In this document: piece after piece, positions 8,011 through 16,582 of the stretch
Layout of the letters: each line of letters starts with the position of its first letter
How positions within the stretch are numbered: position 1 is the first letter of the stretch
NCBI RefSeq assembly: GCF_001635685.1
Contig: NZ_LWFF01000193.1
Location: 1-34,420, forward strand
DNA: 34,420 bases
Reading direction: 5' to 3'
Source: Erythrobacter sp. HI0063
GTDB taxonomy: Bacteria; Pseudomonadota; Alphaproteobacteria; Sphingomonadales; Sphingomonadaceae
Made by a program: the position numbers and the translations under genes
The notes under the pieces: model-generated
Database searches by the model: none
Told to the model about the DNA's origin: nothing
Seen by the model: the letters and a program-made list of their open reading frames with translations, nothing else

Positions 8011-9111
8011 CTAGACGTTGAATTTAAACATCATCACGTCGCCGTCCTGCACCAGATACTCCTTGCCTTCCTGGCGCAGCTTACCCGCCTCGCGCGCCGG
8101 ACTCTCGCCGCCGAGCGTGACGTAATCGTCGTATGCGATCGTCTCTGCACGGATGAAGCCACGCTCGAAATCGGTGTGGATTTCGCCTGCCGCCTGCGGA
8201 GCCTTTGCGCCCGCCGGGAAAGTCCAGGCGCGCGCTTCCTTCGGCCCGGCGGTGAAGAAGGTCTGAAGGCCCAGGAGCGTGTAGCCGGCACGGATAATCC
8301 GCGAGAGGCCACTTTCTTCCAGCCCCAGTTCGGACAGATATTCGCGCCGCTCTTCGGCTTCCATCGCCACCAGTTCCGCTTCGATGGCAGCGGAGACGAC
8401 GACCGCCTGCGCGCCTTCACGCTCGGCCTTGGCGAAAACTTCCTGCGACAGCGCGTTGCCGCTTGCCGCATCCTCTTCGGCCACGTTGCAGACGTAGAGC
8501 ACAGGCTTTGCAGTGAGCAATTGCGCCTGCGCGAAGACGCGCGCTTCCTCCTCGTCGTTCGGTTCGACGAGGCGGGCGGGCTTGCCTTCGCGCAGCAGCG
8601 CCAGCGCCTGGCCCAGCACGCTGGCGATCAGCTTGGCTTCCTTGTCGCCGGCCGTAGCGCGCTTTTCCGCATTGGGAACGCGCTTTTCCAGGCTTTCCAT
8701 ATCGGCGAGCAGCAATTCGGTCTCGACCACTTCGGCATCGGCCAGCGGATCGACCTTGTTCGACACGTGCTGGATGTCGTCATCCTCGAAGCAGCGCAGA
8801 ACGTGGACGATCGCGTCGACTTCGCGGATATTGCCCAGGAACTGGTTGCCGAGGCCTTCGCCCTTACTCGCCCCCTTAACCAGGCCTGCGATATCGACGA
8901 AGGCAAGCTGGGTGGGGACGGTCTTGGCCGACTTCGCGATTTCCGCGATCTTGTCCAGCCGTTCGTCCGGCACCGCGACCTGGCCGACATTGGGCTCAAT
9001 CGTGCAGAAGGGGTAATTCGCGGCCTGTGCGGCCTGCGTTTCGGTCAGGGCATTGAAAAGGGTGGACTTGCCGACATTCGGCAGGCCGACGATCCCGCAG
9101 CGGAAACCCAT
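8011..9111 (-). CDS. ychF: Redox-regulated ATPase YchF (Obg-type P-loop protein)
   Basis: A 366-residue P-loop ATPase of the OBG family that associates with ribosomes and is linked to translation and stress responses. Walker A is G9-L-P-N-V-G-K-S-T17. The G3 region D-I-A-G-L-V-K-G-A-S-K-G-E-G-L-G-N-Q-F-L is typical. The G4 motif is N-V-A-E instead of NKxD, which explains the ATP preference of this subfamily. A coiled-coil insertion and a C-terminal TGS domain (ending Y-L-V-Q-D-G-D-V-M-M-F-K-F-N-V) complete it. It is transcribed away from dnaE, with DUF1206 downstream. Confidence 0.96.
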   Translation of the reverse strand: MGFRCGIVGLPNVGKSTLFNALTETQAAQAANYPFCTIEPNVGQVAVPDERLDKIAEIAKSAKTVPTQLAFVDIAGLVKGASKGEGLGNQFLGNIREVDAIVHVLRCFEDDDIQHVSNKVDPLADAEVVETELLLADMESLEKRVPNAEKRATAGDKEAKLIASVLGQALALLREGKPARLVEPNDEEEARVFAQAQLLTAKPVLYVCNVAEEDAASGNALSQEVFAKAEREGAQAVVVSAAIEAELVAMEAEERREYLSELGLEESGLSRIIRAGYTLLGLQTFFTAGPKEARAWTFPAGAKAPQAAGEIHTDFERGFIRAETIAYDDYVTLGGESPAREAGKLRQEGKEYLVQDGDVMMFKFNV

Positions 9112-9240
9112 CGTAAACTCCGATAAATGGTGTGGCTCGCGCCCTTAGCGACGGTGCGCGCGAAAGGCCATAGCCCGGTAGGGCCGGGACGGGGGAAGAT
9201 CGCGGCGGACGGCCTTGGCGAATCCCCACGGAAACCGCAT
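9112..9240. promoter_or_regulatory. Divergent intergenic region between ychF and dnaE
   Basis: 129 bases separate the ychF start (-) from the chosen dnaE start (+), so promoters for both strands should lie here. An in-frame extension of dnaE to 9127 is open but encodes a sequence unlike other DnaE N-termini, so I treat it as noncoding. No operator or strong -35/-10 pair is evident. Confidence 0.4.
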
Positions 9241-12200
9241 ATGAAGGCCATGCCCTTCAAGCCCTTCGTACCCTTGCGCGTCCTGTCAGCCTATTCGATG
9301 CTGGAAGGCGCGATCGAGCCGAAGGCGATGGCGAAACTGGCGAAGGAGCGTGGATTTCCGGCGATAGCGCTGGCGGACCGCAACGGCCTCTATGGCGCGG
9401 TGATGTTCGCGAAGGCATGTTTCGACGAGGGGATCCAGCCGATCGTCGGCACCCTGCTCGGGGTGGCGCGCGATAGCGAGGGAAAGCAGGTCGATTATCT
9501 ACCGCTCTACGCGCAGGACGAGACCGGGTACGACAATCTCTGCCACCTCGTCTCGAAAGCGCATCTCGACCGGCCGCTGGAATTCGAACCGCATATCGGG
9601 CTTGGCGATCTCGAAGGGCATAGCGAGGGGCTGATTGCGCTGACAGGCGCGAGCGAGGGTGCGGTGACGCGCCTGCTCGCCGAAGGGCAGGCGAACCATG
9701 CGGCGGATTATTGCGACCGGTTGCAGGCGCTTTTCCCGGAGCGGCTCTATGTCGAGCTCGCGCGGCGCGGCGATCGGATAGAGGAGGGGGCCGAGGCGGC
9801 GCTGATCGAGCTTGCCTTTGCGCGCGATCTCCCACTGGTGGCCACCAATCCGGCCAATTTCGCCGAACCGCACATGCACAAGGCGCATGACGCCATGCTG
9901 TGCATCGCCGGTTCGACCCATGTCGATGCGGACGATCGTGCGCGCTCCAATCCGGAAGGCTTCGTCAAGACGGCGAGCATGATGGAGGAGGCCTTCGCCG
10001 ACCTGCCCGAGGCGACGGCCAACACCCTGGTGATCGCACAGCGCTGCGCCTATGCGCCGCCGAACCGCGCGCCCATCCTGCCGAGCCTCGCAGGCGATCT
10101 CGAAGGCGAAGCGCGGATGCTGGCCGACGATGCGCGCAAAGGCCTCGCCGCGCGGCTGGCGCTGTACTACCCCGATTGCAGTCCCGCCGAGCTTGTAAAA
10201 GCCCTGGAAGCGACAGGCGAAGCGCGGCAGCCCGCCATCGACCGGCTCAAACCGAGCGGCGTGGGGCAGGAATTCCTCGAGTACGCCGAACGGCTCGATT
10301 TCGAAGTCGGGATCATCAATCAGATGGGCTTTCCCGGCTACTTCCTGATCGTTGCCGACTTTATCAAATGGGCGAAGGATCACGATATTCCGGTGGGGCC
10401 GGGGCGCGGCTCGGGTGCCGGATCGCTCGTGGCCTGGGCGCTGACGATTACCGATCTCGATCCGATCAAGCTCGGCTTGCTGTTCGAACGCTTCCTCAAT
10501 CCCGAGCGCGTCTCGATGCCGGATTTCGATATCGACTTTTGCGAAACCCGTCGCGGCGAGGTGATCCGTTACGTCCAGAAGAAATACGGGCACGATCACG
10601 TCGCGCAGATCATCACCTTCGGTAAGCTGAAAGCGCGCGCTGTGTTGCGCGATACCGGGCGCATCCTGCAAATGCCCTATGGTCAGGTCGACCGGCTTAC
10701 CAAGATGGTGCCCAACCATCCGACCGATCCCTGGACCTTGCCGCGCACGCTCAACGGCGCTGCCGATTTCAAGCGCGAATACGATAACGACAACGATGTG
10801 AAGCGGCTGGTCGATCTGGCGATGCAGCTGGAGGGTTTTCCGCGCAATTCCTCCACCCATGCGGCGGGCGTGGTGATCGGCGATCGCCCGCTCGCCCAGC
10901 TGGTGCCGCTCTATCGCGATCCGCGTTCGGACATGCCGGTGACGCAATACGACATGAAGCATGTCGAAAGCTCCGGCTTGGTGAAGTTCGACTTTCTCGG
11001 GCTGAAAACTCTATCGGTTCTCAAGAAGGCGACCGATCTTCTTGAGAAAAGAGGCGTTTCGATCGACCTGTCGCAACTCGCGCTGGACGATCCGACGGTC
11101 TACGAGCTTTTGAAGAGCGGCCATACGGTGGGCGTGTTCCAGCTGGAATCGGAAGGGATGCGCCGGACGCTGACAGCGGTGAAACCGACCAATTTCGGCG
11201 ACATTATTGCGCTCGTCTCGCTCTATCGCCCGGGCCCGATGGACAATATTCCGCTGTTCGGCCAGCGTAAGGCGGGCGAGGTGGAGATCGCCTATCCGCA
11301 TCCCAAGCTAGAAGGCATCCTCGCCGAGACATACGGGATTTTCGTCTATCAGGAACAGGTCATGCAGGCCGCGCAGATCCTTGCCGGATACTCGCTCGGC
11401 GATGCCGACCTTCTGCGCCGTGCTATGGGCAAGAAGGTGCAGGCCGAGATGGACGCCCAGCGCCACCGTTTCATCGACGGGTGTGCCGAAACGAGCGGAA
11501 TCGATGCGAAGAAAGCCAATGAACTCTTCGATTTGATCGATAAGTTTGCAGGGTACGGCTTCAATAAATCGCACGCTGCGGCCTATGCGCTGCTCGCCTA
11601 TCAGACGGCATGGCTTAAAGCGCACTATCCCGAGGAATTCTTTGCCGCTGCCATGTGCTTCGACATGCACCAGTCGGAAAAGCTGGCGATCTTCGTGGAC
11701 GATGCACGGCGCTCTCCCTTGCGCGAAGGCGGCGTCAAAATCGCCCCTCCGTGTATCAATCGTTCCGAAGCGGAGTTCACCGTGGAGCAGACGGATGACG
11801 GCTATGCCGTGCGTTATGCTCTGGCGGGCATTCGCAATGTGGGTGAGCGGGCGATGGAAACCATCGTGGCGGAACGGGAGGTTTCCGGAAAGTTCGAAAG
11901 TCTCAAGGACTTGTTCGAAAGAGTTCCGAAAGGTTCGATGAATTCCCGCCAGCTGGAGGCGCTCGCTTCGGCTGGAGCGCTCGATGATCTGGAGCCCAAT
12001 CGCGCCAAGGTTTTCGCCAATTGCGATCTCCTCCTCGCAGTCGCCGATGCGGCGGCGCGCGAGCGGTCGAGCGGGCAGGCGGGTCTGTTCGGAGGCGAGG
12101 AGCAGGCGAATTCGGACCTGCGATTGAAGGAAACCGATCCTTGGCCGCGCGCCGAAATGATGGAGAGGGAGCGTGAGAATTTCGGCTTCTACTTCTCCGA

Positions 12201-12819
12201 TCACCCCGTCCAGGCGTGGCGACAGGTCGCCTCTGCCAATGGCGCGCGCAGCTATGCCTCGCTGATGGGCGGTGGCGCGCCCGCCGGGGGAAGGGCGCCT
12301 GCCGTAATGGCCGCCATGGTGGAAAAGGCGCATAAGAACACAACAAGGCGCGGCAAGCCGTTCGTTCGCGTCGAATTTTCGGACGCATCCGGCCAGTTCA
12401 GCGCCGCCTGCTTCGAGGAATCCATGGTCGACAGCTTCGTCAAATGGGCGGAAGACCAGACCTGCATCTTGCTTCAGGTCGAGCTCGACAGCCCGAGCCC
12501 CGACGAACCGCCCCGGATTACCGTGCGCGGGGGAACGCCGCTGGAGGCGGTGTCCCAGAACGCGCGGATGACGCTGACGCTCGACATTCTCGATGCAGGG
12601 GCGCTGGCGATGCTCCAGGCCGAGCTGGGCAGCGCGAAGGGCACGGGGGAGGTCGTCGCGACCCTGCGCACAGGCACCGCGATCGAACCGACGCTGTGCC
12701 TTGGCCGTAGCTTCGCCCTGGACGGCGAGCTTGCCGAACGCTTGGCAAGCGCGCCCGGTCTTGCCAAGGTGCAATTAACGACAAGACGCAGCGGAGGGCA
12801 TTTGCGCCTCGTTGCGTGA
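9241..12819 (+). CDS. dnaE: DNA polymerase III subunit alpha
   Basis: The catalytic subunit of the replicative DNA polymerase, 1192 residues from the ATG at 9241 (GGAA about eight bases upstream). ATG 9250 is an alternative, and a longer frame to 9127 is unlikely. The order is PHP domain, C-family polymerase core, helix-hairpin-helix and OB fold. The active-site aspartates are in P-D-F-D430-I-D432-F and V-K-F-D584-F-L-G-L. The core also shows G-P-G-R-G-S-G-A-G-S and N-S-S-T-H-A-A-G-V. In the PHP domain the first metal-binding H-x-H of active PHP enzymes is replaced (F-V-P-L-R-V-L-S-A-Y-S-M-L-E-G), so proofreading by this domain is unlikely and a separate DnaQ is expected. Confidence 0.97.
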   Translation: MKAMPFKPFVPLRVLSAYSMLEGAIEPKAMAKLAKERGFPAIALADRNGLYGAVMFAKACFDEGIQPIVGTLLGVARDSEGKQVDYLPLYAQDETGYDNLCHLVSKAHLDRPLEFEPHIGLGDLEGHSEGLIALTGASEGAVTRLLAEGQANHAADYCDRLQALFPERLYVELARRGDRIEEGAEAALIELAFARDLPLVATNPANFAEPHMHKAHDAMLCIAGSTHVDADDRARSNPEGFVKTASMMEEAFADLPEATANTLVIAQRCAYAPPNRAPILPSLAGDLEGEARMLADDARKGLAARLALYYPDCSPAELVKALEATGEARQPAIDRLKPSGVGQEFLEYAERLDFEVGIINQMGFPGYFLIVADFIKWAKDHDIPVGPGRGSGAGSLVAWALTITDLDPIKLGLLFERFLNPERVSMPDFDIDFCETRRGEVIRYVQKKYGHDHVAQIITFGKLKARAVLRDTGRILQMPYGQVDRLTKMVPNHPTDPWTLPRTLNGAADFKREYDNDNDVKRLVDLAMQLEGFPRNSSTHAAGVVIGDRPLAQLVPLYRDPRSDMPVTQYDMKHVESSGLVKFDFLGLKTLSVLKKATDLLEKRGVSIDLSQLALDDPTVYELLKSGHTVGVFQLESEGMRRTLTAVKPTNFGDIIALVSLYRPGPMDNIPLFGQRKAGEVEIAYPHPKLEGILAETYGIFVYQEQVMQAAQILAGYSLGDADLLRRAMGKKVQAEMDAQRHRFIDGCAETSGIDAKKANELFDLIDKFAGYGFNKSHAAAYALLAYQTAWLKAHYPEEFFAAAMCFDMHQSEKLAIFVDDARRSPLREGGVKIAPPCINRSEAEFTVEQTDDGYAVRYALAGIRNVGERAMETIVAEREVSGKFESLKDLFERVPKGSMNSRQLEALASAGALDDLEPNRAKVFANCDLLLAVADAAARERSSGQAGLFGGEEQANSDLRLKETDPWPRAEMMERERENFGFYFSDHPVQAWRQVASANGARSYASLMGGGAPAGGRAPAVMAAMVEKAHKNTTRRGKPFVRVEFSDASGQFSAACFEESMVDSFVKWAEDQTCILLQVELDSPSPDEPPRITVRGGTPLEAVSQNARMTLTLDILDAGALAMLQAELGSAKGTGEVVATLRTGTAIEPTLCLGRSFALDGELAERLASAPGLAKVQLTTRRSGGHLRLVA

Positions 12820-12841
12820 TAAACGCAAGGAGAGGCGAAAA

Positions 12842-14455
12842 ATGTCGACGGGATTGGGAGCCATGCAGGATTGGTCCATGCGCGTGACGCATGTGATCGA
12901 CCACGCCGCGCGTGAGGCGGGTACGCGGGAAATCGTCACGCATTGGGCCGATGGCAGCGAGACGCGGACCGACTGGGCCGGAATTCGCCGTGACGCGCTG
13001 AAAATGGCGCAGGCGCTCCAGGCGCTCGGCCTGAAACCCGGCGACAAGGTCGCAAGCCTCGCGATGAACCATTCGCGCCATCTGGTCAGCTGGTACGGCG
13101 TCGCCGGGATGGGCGGCGTTCTGCACACCGTCAATCCGCGTCTGTTCGAGGACCAGCTCGAGTATATCGTCAACCACGCGGACGACCGCGTGCTGCTCTA
13201 CGATGCCATGTTCCAGCCGATCGTGGACAAGATGCGTGATCGCTGGCCGCAGGTGGAGCACTATATCTGCTTCGATCCTCCCGCCGGATCCCATGCGCGC
13301 GATTTCGAGAGCTGGATCGCGGAACAGGACGGCGATTTCGAATGGGTCGATGGCAGCGAACGCGATCCATGCATGATCTGCTACACCAGCGGCACCACCG
13401 GCAATCCAAAAGGCGTGCAGTACGAGCACCGCTCGACCATCATGCATGCCATGGCCGGCCTGCAGCCCTCGGCGTTCAATTTCAGCGGCTCCAGCGTGAT
13501 GCTGCCCGTCGTTCCGATGTTCCACGCAGCTAGCTGGGGCCTGCCCTATGCCGGCGCGATGGCGGGGATCAAATTCGTGTTCAGCGCGGTAAACGATCCG
13601 GCGGTCCTGCACGATCTGATGCTGCGCGAAGGCGTGACCGACAGCGCGGGCGTGCCGACAGTATGGCTCGCGCATTTCCGGTATTGCGACAAGGAAGGGC
13701 TTGACCTGCCGCCGCTGAAAGCCGCCACGATCGGCGGATCTGCCGCGCCGAAATTCATGATCGAGCGCCTGATGAAGAACGGCACCCGCGTCCAGCACGC
13801 CTGGGGCATGACCGAGACGAGCCCGATCGGCACGGTCGGCGGGCCGACGGCGAATTGGGAGGAGCTCAGCTTCGAGGAAAAGGTTCTCAAGACCATGAAG
13901 CAGGGGCGCCCGATCTTCGGCGTGGAACTGCGCACGGTGGATCTCGACGACTTCACGAAGGTTCTGCCCCGCGATGGCGAAACGTCGGGGGCCTTGCAGA
14001 TCCGCGGTCCGTGGGTCGTCCAGCGCTATTTCAAGGCGGAAGAGCCCGCGGTGACGGCCGATGGCTGGTTCGACACCGGCGATGTCGGCATCCTGCACCC
14101 CGACGGGACGCTCCAGTTGACCGATCGCACCAAGGACGTCATCAAATCCGGCGGCGAATGGATCAGTTCGGTGGAACTGGAAAACGCGGCGGTGGGCCAT
14201 CCTGCCGTGGCCGAAGCGGCCTGTGTCGGAATGCCGCATCCCAAATGGGACGAACGACCCGTGCTGTTCGTGGTCCGCAAGGAGGGCATCGATTGTTCGG
14301 GCGAGGAGGTGGTGAATTTCCTGTCCGACAAGGTCGCGAAATGGTGGCTGCCCGATGCGGTCGAATTCGTCGACGATATCCCGCACACCGCGACCGGCAA
14401 GATCAGCAAGAAGGATCTGCGCGATCGCTTCGCCGATTACCGGCTGGATGCCTGA
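12842..14455 (+). CDS. Fatty-acyl-CoA ligase (AMP-forming, AlkK-like)
   Basis: A 537-residue adenylate-forming enzyme that activates a carboxylic acid with ATP and joins it to CoA. The adenylation P-loop Y181[10 protein letters not shown], the W-G-M-T-E-T-S-P core motif, the hinge region [14 protein letters not shown], and the C-terminal lysine in T-G-K-I-S-K-K-D are all visible. Overall it resembles medium/long-chain fatty-acyl-CoA ligases of the AlkK type, but chain length cannot be read. The ATG at 12842 follows AAGGAG at a good distance, 22 bases after dnaE; a TTG at 12812 would overlap dnaE. The DUF1330 gene follows 12 bases later and is probably in the same operon. Confidence 0.92.
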   Translation: MSTGLGAMQDWSMRVTHVIDHAAREAGTREIVTHWADGSETRTDWAGIRRDALKMAQALQALGLKPGDKVASLAMNHSRHLVSWYGVAGMGGVLHTVNPRLFEDQLEYIVNHADDRVLLYDAMFQPIVDKMRDRWPQVEHYICFDPPAGSHARDFESWIAEQDGDFEWVDGSERDPCMICYTSGTTGNPKGVQYEHRSTIMHAMAGLQPSAFNFSGSSVMLPVVPMFHAASWGLPYAGAMAGIKFVFSAVNDPAVLHDLMLREGVTDSAGVPTVWLAHFRYCDKEGLDLPPLKAATIGGSAAPKFMIERLMKNGTRVQHAWGMTETSPIGTVGGPTANWEELSFEEKVLKTMKQGRPIFGVELRTVDLDDFTKVLPRDGETSGALQIRGPWVVQRYFKAEEPAVTADGWFDTGDVGILHPDGTLQLTDRTKDVIKSGGEWISSVELENAAVGHPAVAEAACVGMPHPKWDERPVLFVVRKEGIDCSGEEVVNFLSDKVAKWWLPDAVEFVDDIPHTATGKISKKDLRDRFADYRLDA

Positions 14456-14467
14456 CAGGAAATCGTG

Positions 14468-14899
14468 ATGACAGAGACCTATATCGATCCAAGCCGCGAG
14501 AATTTCGAGGCCTTCAAGACCCTGCCGCGCGATACGCCGATCCACATGCTCAACCTGCTCCAGTATCGCGAGCAGGCGGAGTATCCGGAGGGCCATGAGA
14601 ATGCAGGGAAGGGCTGGTCGGGACGCCGCGCCTACGAGGAATACGGCAAGACCAGCGGACCGATCTTTCGCCGGGTCGGCGGCCGCATCGTCTGGCGCGG
14701 AGTTTACGAAACGGTGGTGACGGGGCCGGAGGCGATGCGTTGGCACGATGGTTTTATCGCGTCCTATCCAAATGCATCCGCTTTCTTCGAGACGATCAAG
14801 GACGCCGACTATCAGGCGGCAGTGATCAACCGGACGGCGGCCTTGCAGGACAGCCGCCTCGTGCGTTTCGGGCCGGGCGAGGAGGGCGAGGGCTTCTGA
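14468..14899 (+). CDS. DUF1330 domain-containing protein
   Basis: A 143-residue protein of the DUF1330 family, a small dimeric alpha/beta-barrel fold. The recognisable core is P-I-H-M-L-N-L-L-Q-Y, then A-Y-E-E-Y near residue 58, G-G-R-I-V-W-R-G, and the F-x-x-x-x-D-x-x-Y-x-x-A repeat of the C-terminal half. No catalytic function is established for the family. The ATG at 14468 follows AGGA; a GTG directly before it (14465) is an alternative start. Its position 12 bases after the acyl-CoA ligase suggests an accessory role in fatty-acid or aromatic degradation, which is inference. The stop lies only 4 bases from that of the convergent radical SAM gene. Confidence 0.85.
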   Translation: MTETYIDPSRENFEAFKTLPRDTPIHMLNLLQYREQAEYPEGHENAGKGWSGRRAYEEYGKTSGPIFRRVGGRIVWRGVYETVVTGPEAMRWHDGFIASYPNASAFFETIKDADYQAAVINRTAALQDSRLVRFGPGEEGEGF

Positions 14900-14903
14900 G
14901 GGT

Positions 14904-15989
14904 TCACAAAAGCCGCATCTGACCACCCACTTCGGGTGGGCGGAACTGGGTACAGTCGAGCTCGAACTTGCCCTTGCCGATGCCGGCACGCTTGCAGGCT
15001 ACGCGAAACCGTGCCCGGAACAGGTCGGCCCATACGCCGGTCGGGTTGAGGCGACTGAAGAAGCCCGGATCGTTATCCCGTCCGTCTCGTATCGAGCGGA
15101 CGATGCTCATGACCTTGTCGCCACGTTCGGGGAAGTGGACCGAGAGCCATTCGCGAAACAGCGGCGCGACTTCGTGGGGGAGGCGCAGCGGTATCCAGCC
15201 CGCGCTCGCGACTTTCAGGGCAGCCGCCCGCTCGACGATTTCTTCCATGAACTGGTCGGTGATGGCCGGAATTACCGGCGCGATCGAGCAGTGGGTGGGA
15301 ATGCCTGCCTCTGCCAGTTTACCTAGTGCAGCCAATCGCTTGAGCGGAGATCCTGCGCGCGGTTCGAGTTTCCCCGACAATTTCGGATCAAGGCTCGTCA
15401 CGGATATTCCGACCGCGACCAATCGGTGTCGCGCCAGTTCTTCTATCAGGTCCAGATCTGCGAGAACTCGATTCGACTTGGTCGTGATCGTGACCGGATG
15501 GCGCGCTTCGAGGCAGACCTTCAACACCTCCCGCGTAATCCGGTAGCGGCCTTCGATCGGCTGGTAGGGATCCGTATTGGTCCCCATCGCGATCGGTTTC
15601 GGACTGTAACGCGGCTTGGCAAGTGTCTCGCGTAAGAGATTGGCAGCATTGGGTTTGGCGAACAGCTTGGTTTCGAAGTCCAGTCCCGGCGAGAGATCCT
15701 GATAGGCATGGGTCGGGCGCGCGAAACAATAGACGCAGCCATGCTCGCATCCTCGATAGGCGTTGATGGAGCGATCGAAAAAGATGTCGGGCGAGCGATT
15801 GAAGCTCAGGATTGTTTTCGAGCGCTCCTCGATCACTTCGGTCCGGAGTCTTACCGGCGGCCCGTCCAGTGCCTCCATATGATCGCGCCAATCGCCATCG
15901 GCCTCGCGCGTTGCGAGACCGAAGCGGGTCGGCACGTCAGCGGATTGCGCGCCACGTCCGGCGACGGCGGGATCGATTCGGCGTTCCAT
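14904..15989 (-). CDS. PA0069 family radical SAM protein
   Basis: A 361-residue radical S-adenosylmethionine protein. The [4Fe-4S] motif is C81-E-H-G-C85-V-Y-C88, in the setting S-I-N-A-Y-R-G-C-E-H-G-C-V-Y-C-F-A-R-P-T-H typical of the SplB-like / PA0069 group. This group is related to spore photoproduct lyase, but the substrate of PA0069-type members is not established. The downstream conserved stretch G-T-N-T-D-P-Y-Q-P-I-E is present. The ATG at 15989 is 64 bases after the moaB stop, so it is probably the last gene of the minus-strand operon. Its stop nearly touches that of the convergent DUF1330 gene. Confidence 0.92.
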   Translation of the reverse strand: MERRIDPAVAGRGAQSADVPTRFGLATREADGDWRDHMEALDGPPVRLRTEVIEERSKTILSFNRSPDIFFDRSINAYRGCEHGCVYCFARPTHAYQDLSPGLDFETKLFAKPNAANLLRETLAKPRYSPKPIAMGTNTDPYQPIEGRYRITREVLKVCLEARHPVTITTKSNRVLADLDLIEELARHRLVAVGISVTSLDPKLSGKLEPRAGSPLKRLAALGKLAEAGIPTHCSIAPVIPAITDQFMEEIVERAAALKVASAGWIPLRLPHEVAPLFREWLSVHFPERGDKVMSIVRSIRDGRDNDPGFFSRLNPTGVWADLFRARFRVACKRAGIGKGKFELDCTQFRPPEVGGQMRLL

Positions 15990-16053
15990 ATGGGGCGGAA
16001 CATAAATGGAACGAAACGCATTTGCGAGACCCGAATGTACGGCCTTCGCGCTG

Positions 16054-16581
16054 TCAGCGTTCCCGCAATCTCGGCATCAATTCGACGAAATTGCAGGGAC
16101 GATGACGGCTATCGAGTTGAGAGGCGAGGATTTTGTCCCAGCCATCCTTCACCGCGCCGTTCGATCCGGGCAGGGCGAAGATATAGGTGCCCGTGGCCAC
16201 CACCGCACAGGCGCGGCTCTGGACGGTGCTGGTGCCGATCATCTCGTAGCTGATCCATCGAAACAACTCGCCGAAACCGGGAATGTCCTTCTCCTTCACG
16301 CGATCGAGCGCTTCGGGGGTCACGTCGCGGCCGGTGAGACCCGTACCGCCGGTGGTGATGACGCAATCGATGGTTTCGTCGTCGATCCAGGCTTCCAGAA
16401 GGTCCACGAGCGCCTCAACGTCGTCCCGCAGGATTTCGCGGGTCGCCAGTTCATGGCCCGCCCGCGAAATCCGTTCGGCGAGGATATCGCCAGATGTGTC
16501 TTCCGCCAGGCCGCGCGTGTCCGAAACCGTCAGGAGAGCGATGCGGATCGGTTTGAAAGTGCGGCTTTCGTCGATGGGCAT
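16054..16581 (-). CDS. moaB: Molybdenum cofactor biosynthesis protein B
   Basis: A 175-residue member of the MogA/MoaB family, which adenylates molybdopterin or otherwise binds it during molybdenum-cofactor synthesis. The conserved T-T-G-G-T-G81-L-T-G-R-D86-V-T-P-E-A stretch is present, as are S20-D-T-R near the N-terminus and L-P-G-S near the C-terminus. The ATG at 16581 is one base after the lytic transglycosylase stop, so translation is likely coupled. An upstream in-frame start at 16650 would run deep into that gene and encode an Arg-rich non-family sequence. No other molybdenum cofactor gene is in the window. Confidence 0.93.
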   Translation of the reverse strand: MPIDESRTFKPIRIALLTVSDTRGLAEDTSGDILAERISRAGHELATREILRDDVEALVDLLEAWIDDETIDCVITTGGTGLTGRDVTPEALDRVKEKDIPGFGELFRWISYEMIGTSTVQSRACAVVATGTYIFALPGSNGAVKDGWDKILASQLDSRHRPCNFVELMPRLRER

Positions 16582-16582
16582 T

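Noticed and set aside
9127-9240. An N-terminal extension of dnaE by 38 residues
   Set aside because: The extension does not look like DnaE. The family N-terminus (F-V-P-L-R-V) begins just after the ATGs at 9241/9250, and GGAA precedes 9241.
14923-14939. Hairpin CCACCC-ACTTC-GGGTGG as a bidirectional terminator between DUF1330 and the radical SAM gene
   Set aside because: It lies in the last codons of the radical SAM gene, has no T-run on either side, and short GC stems are frequent in this DNA.
12518-14989. An 823-codon minus-strand open frame opposite the acyl-CoA ligase and DUF1330 genes
   Set aside because: It is a shadow frame of the ligase; the translation is low in complexity and has no domain pattern, while the plus-strand proteins carry full motifs.
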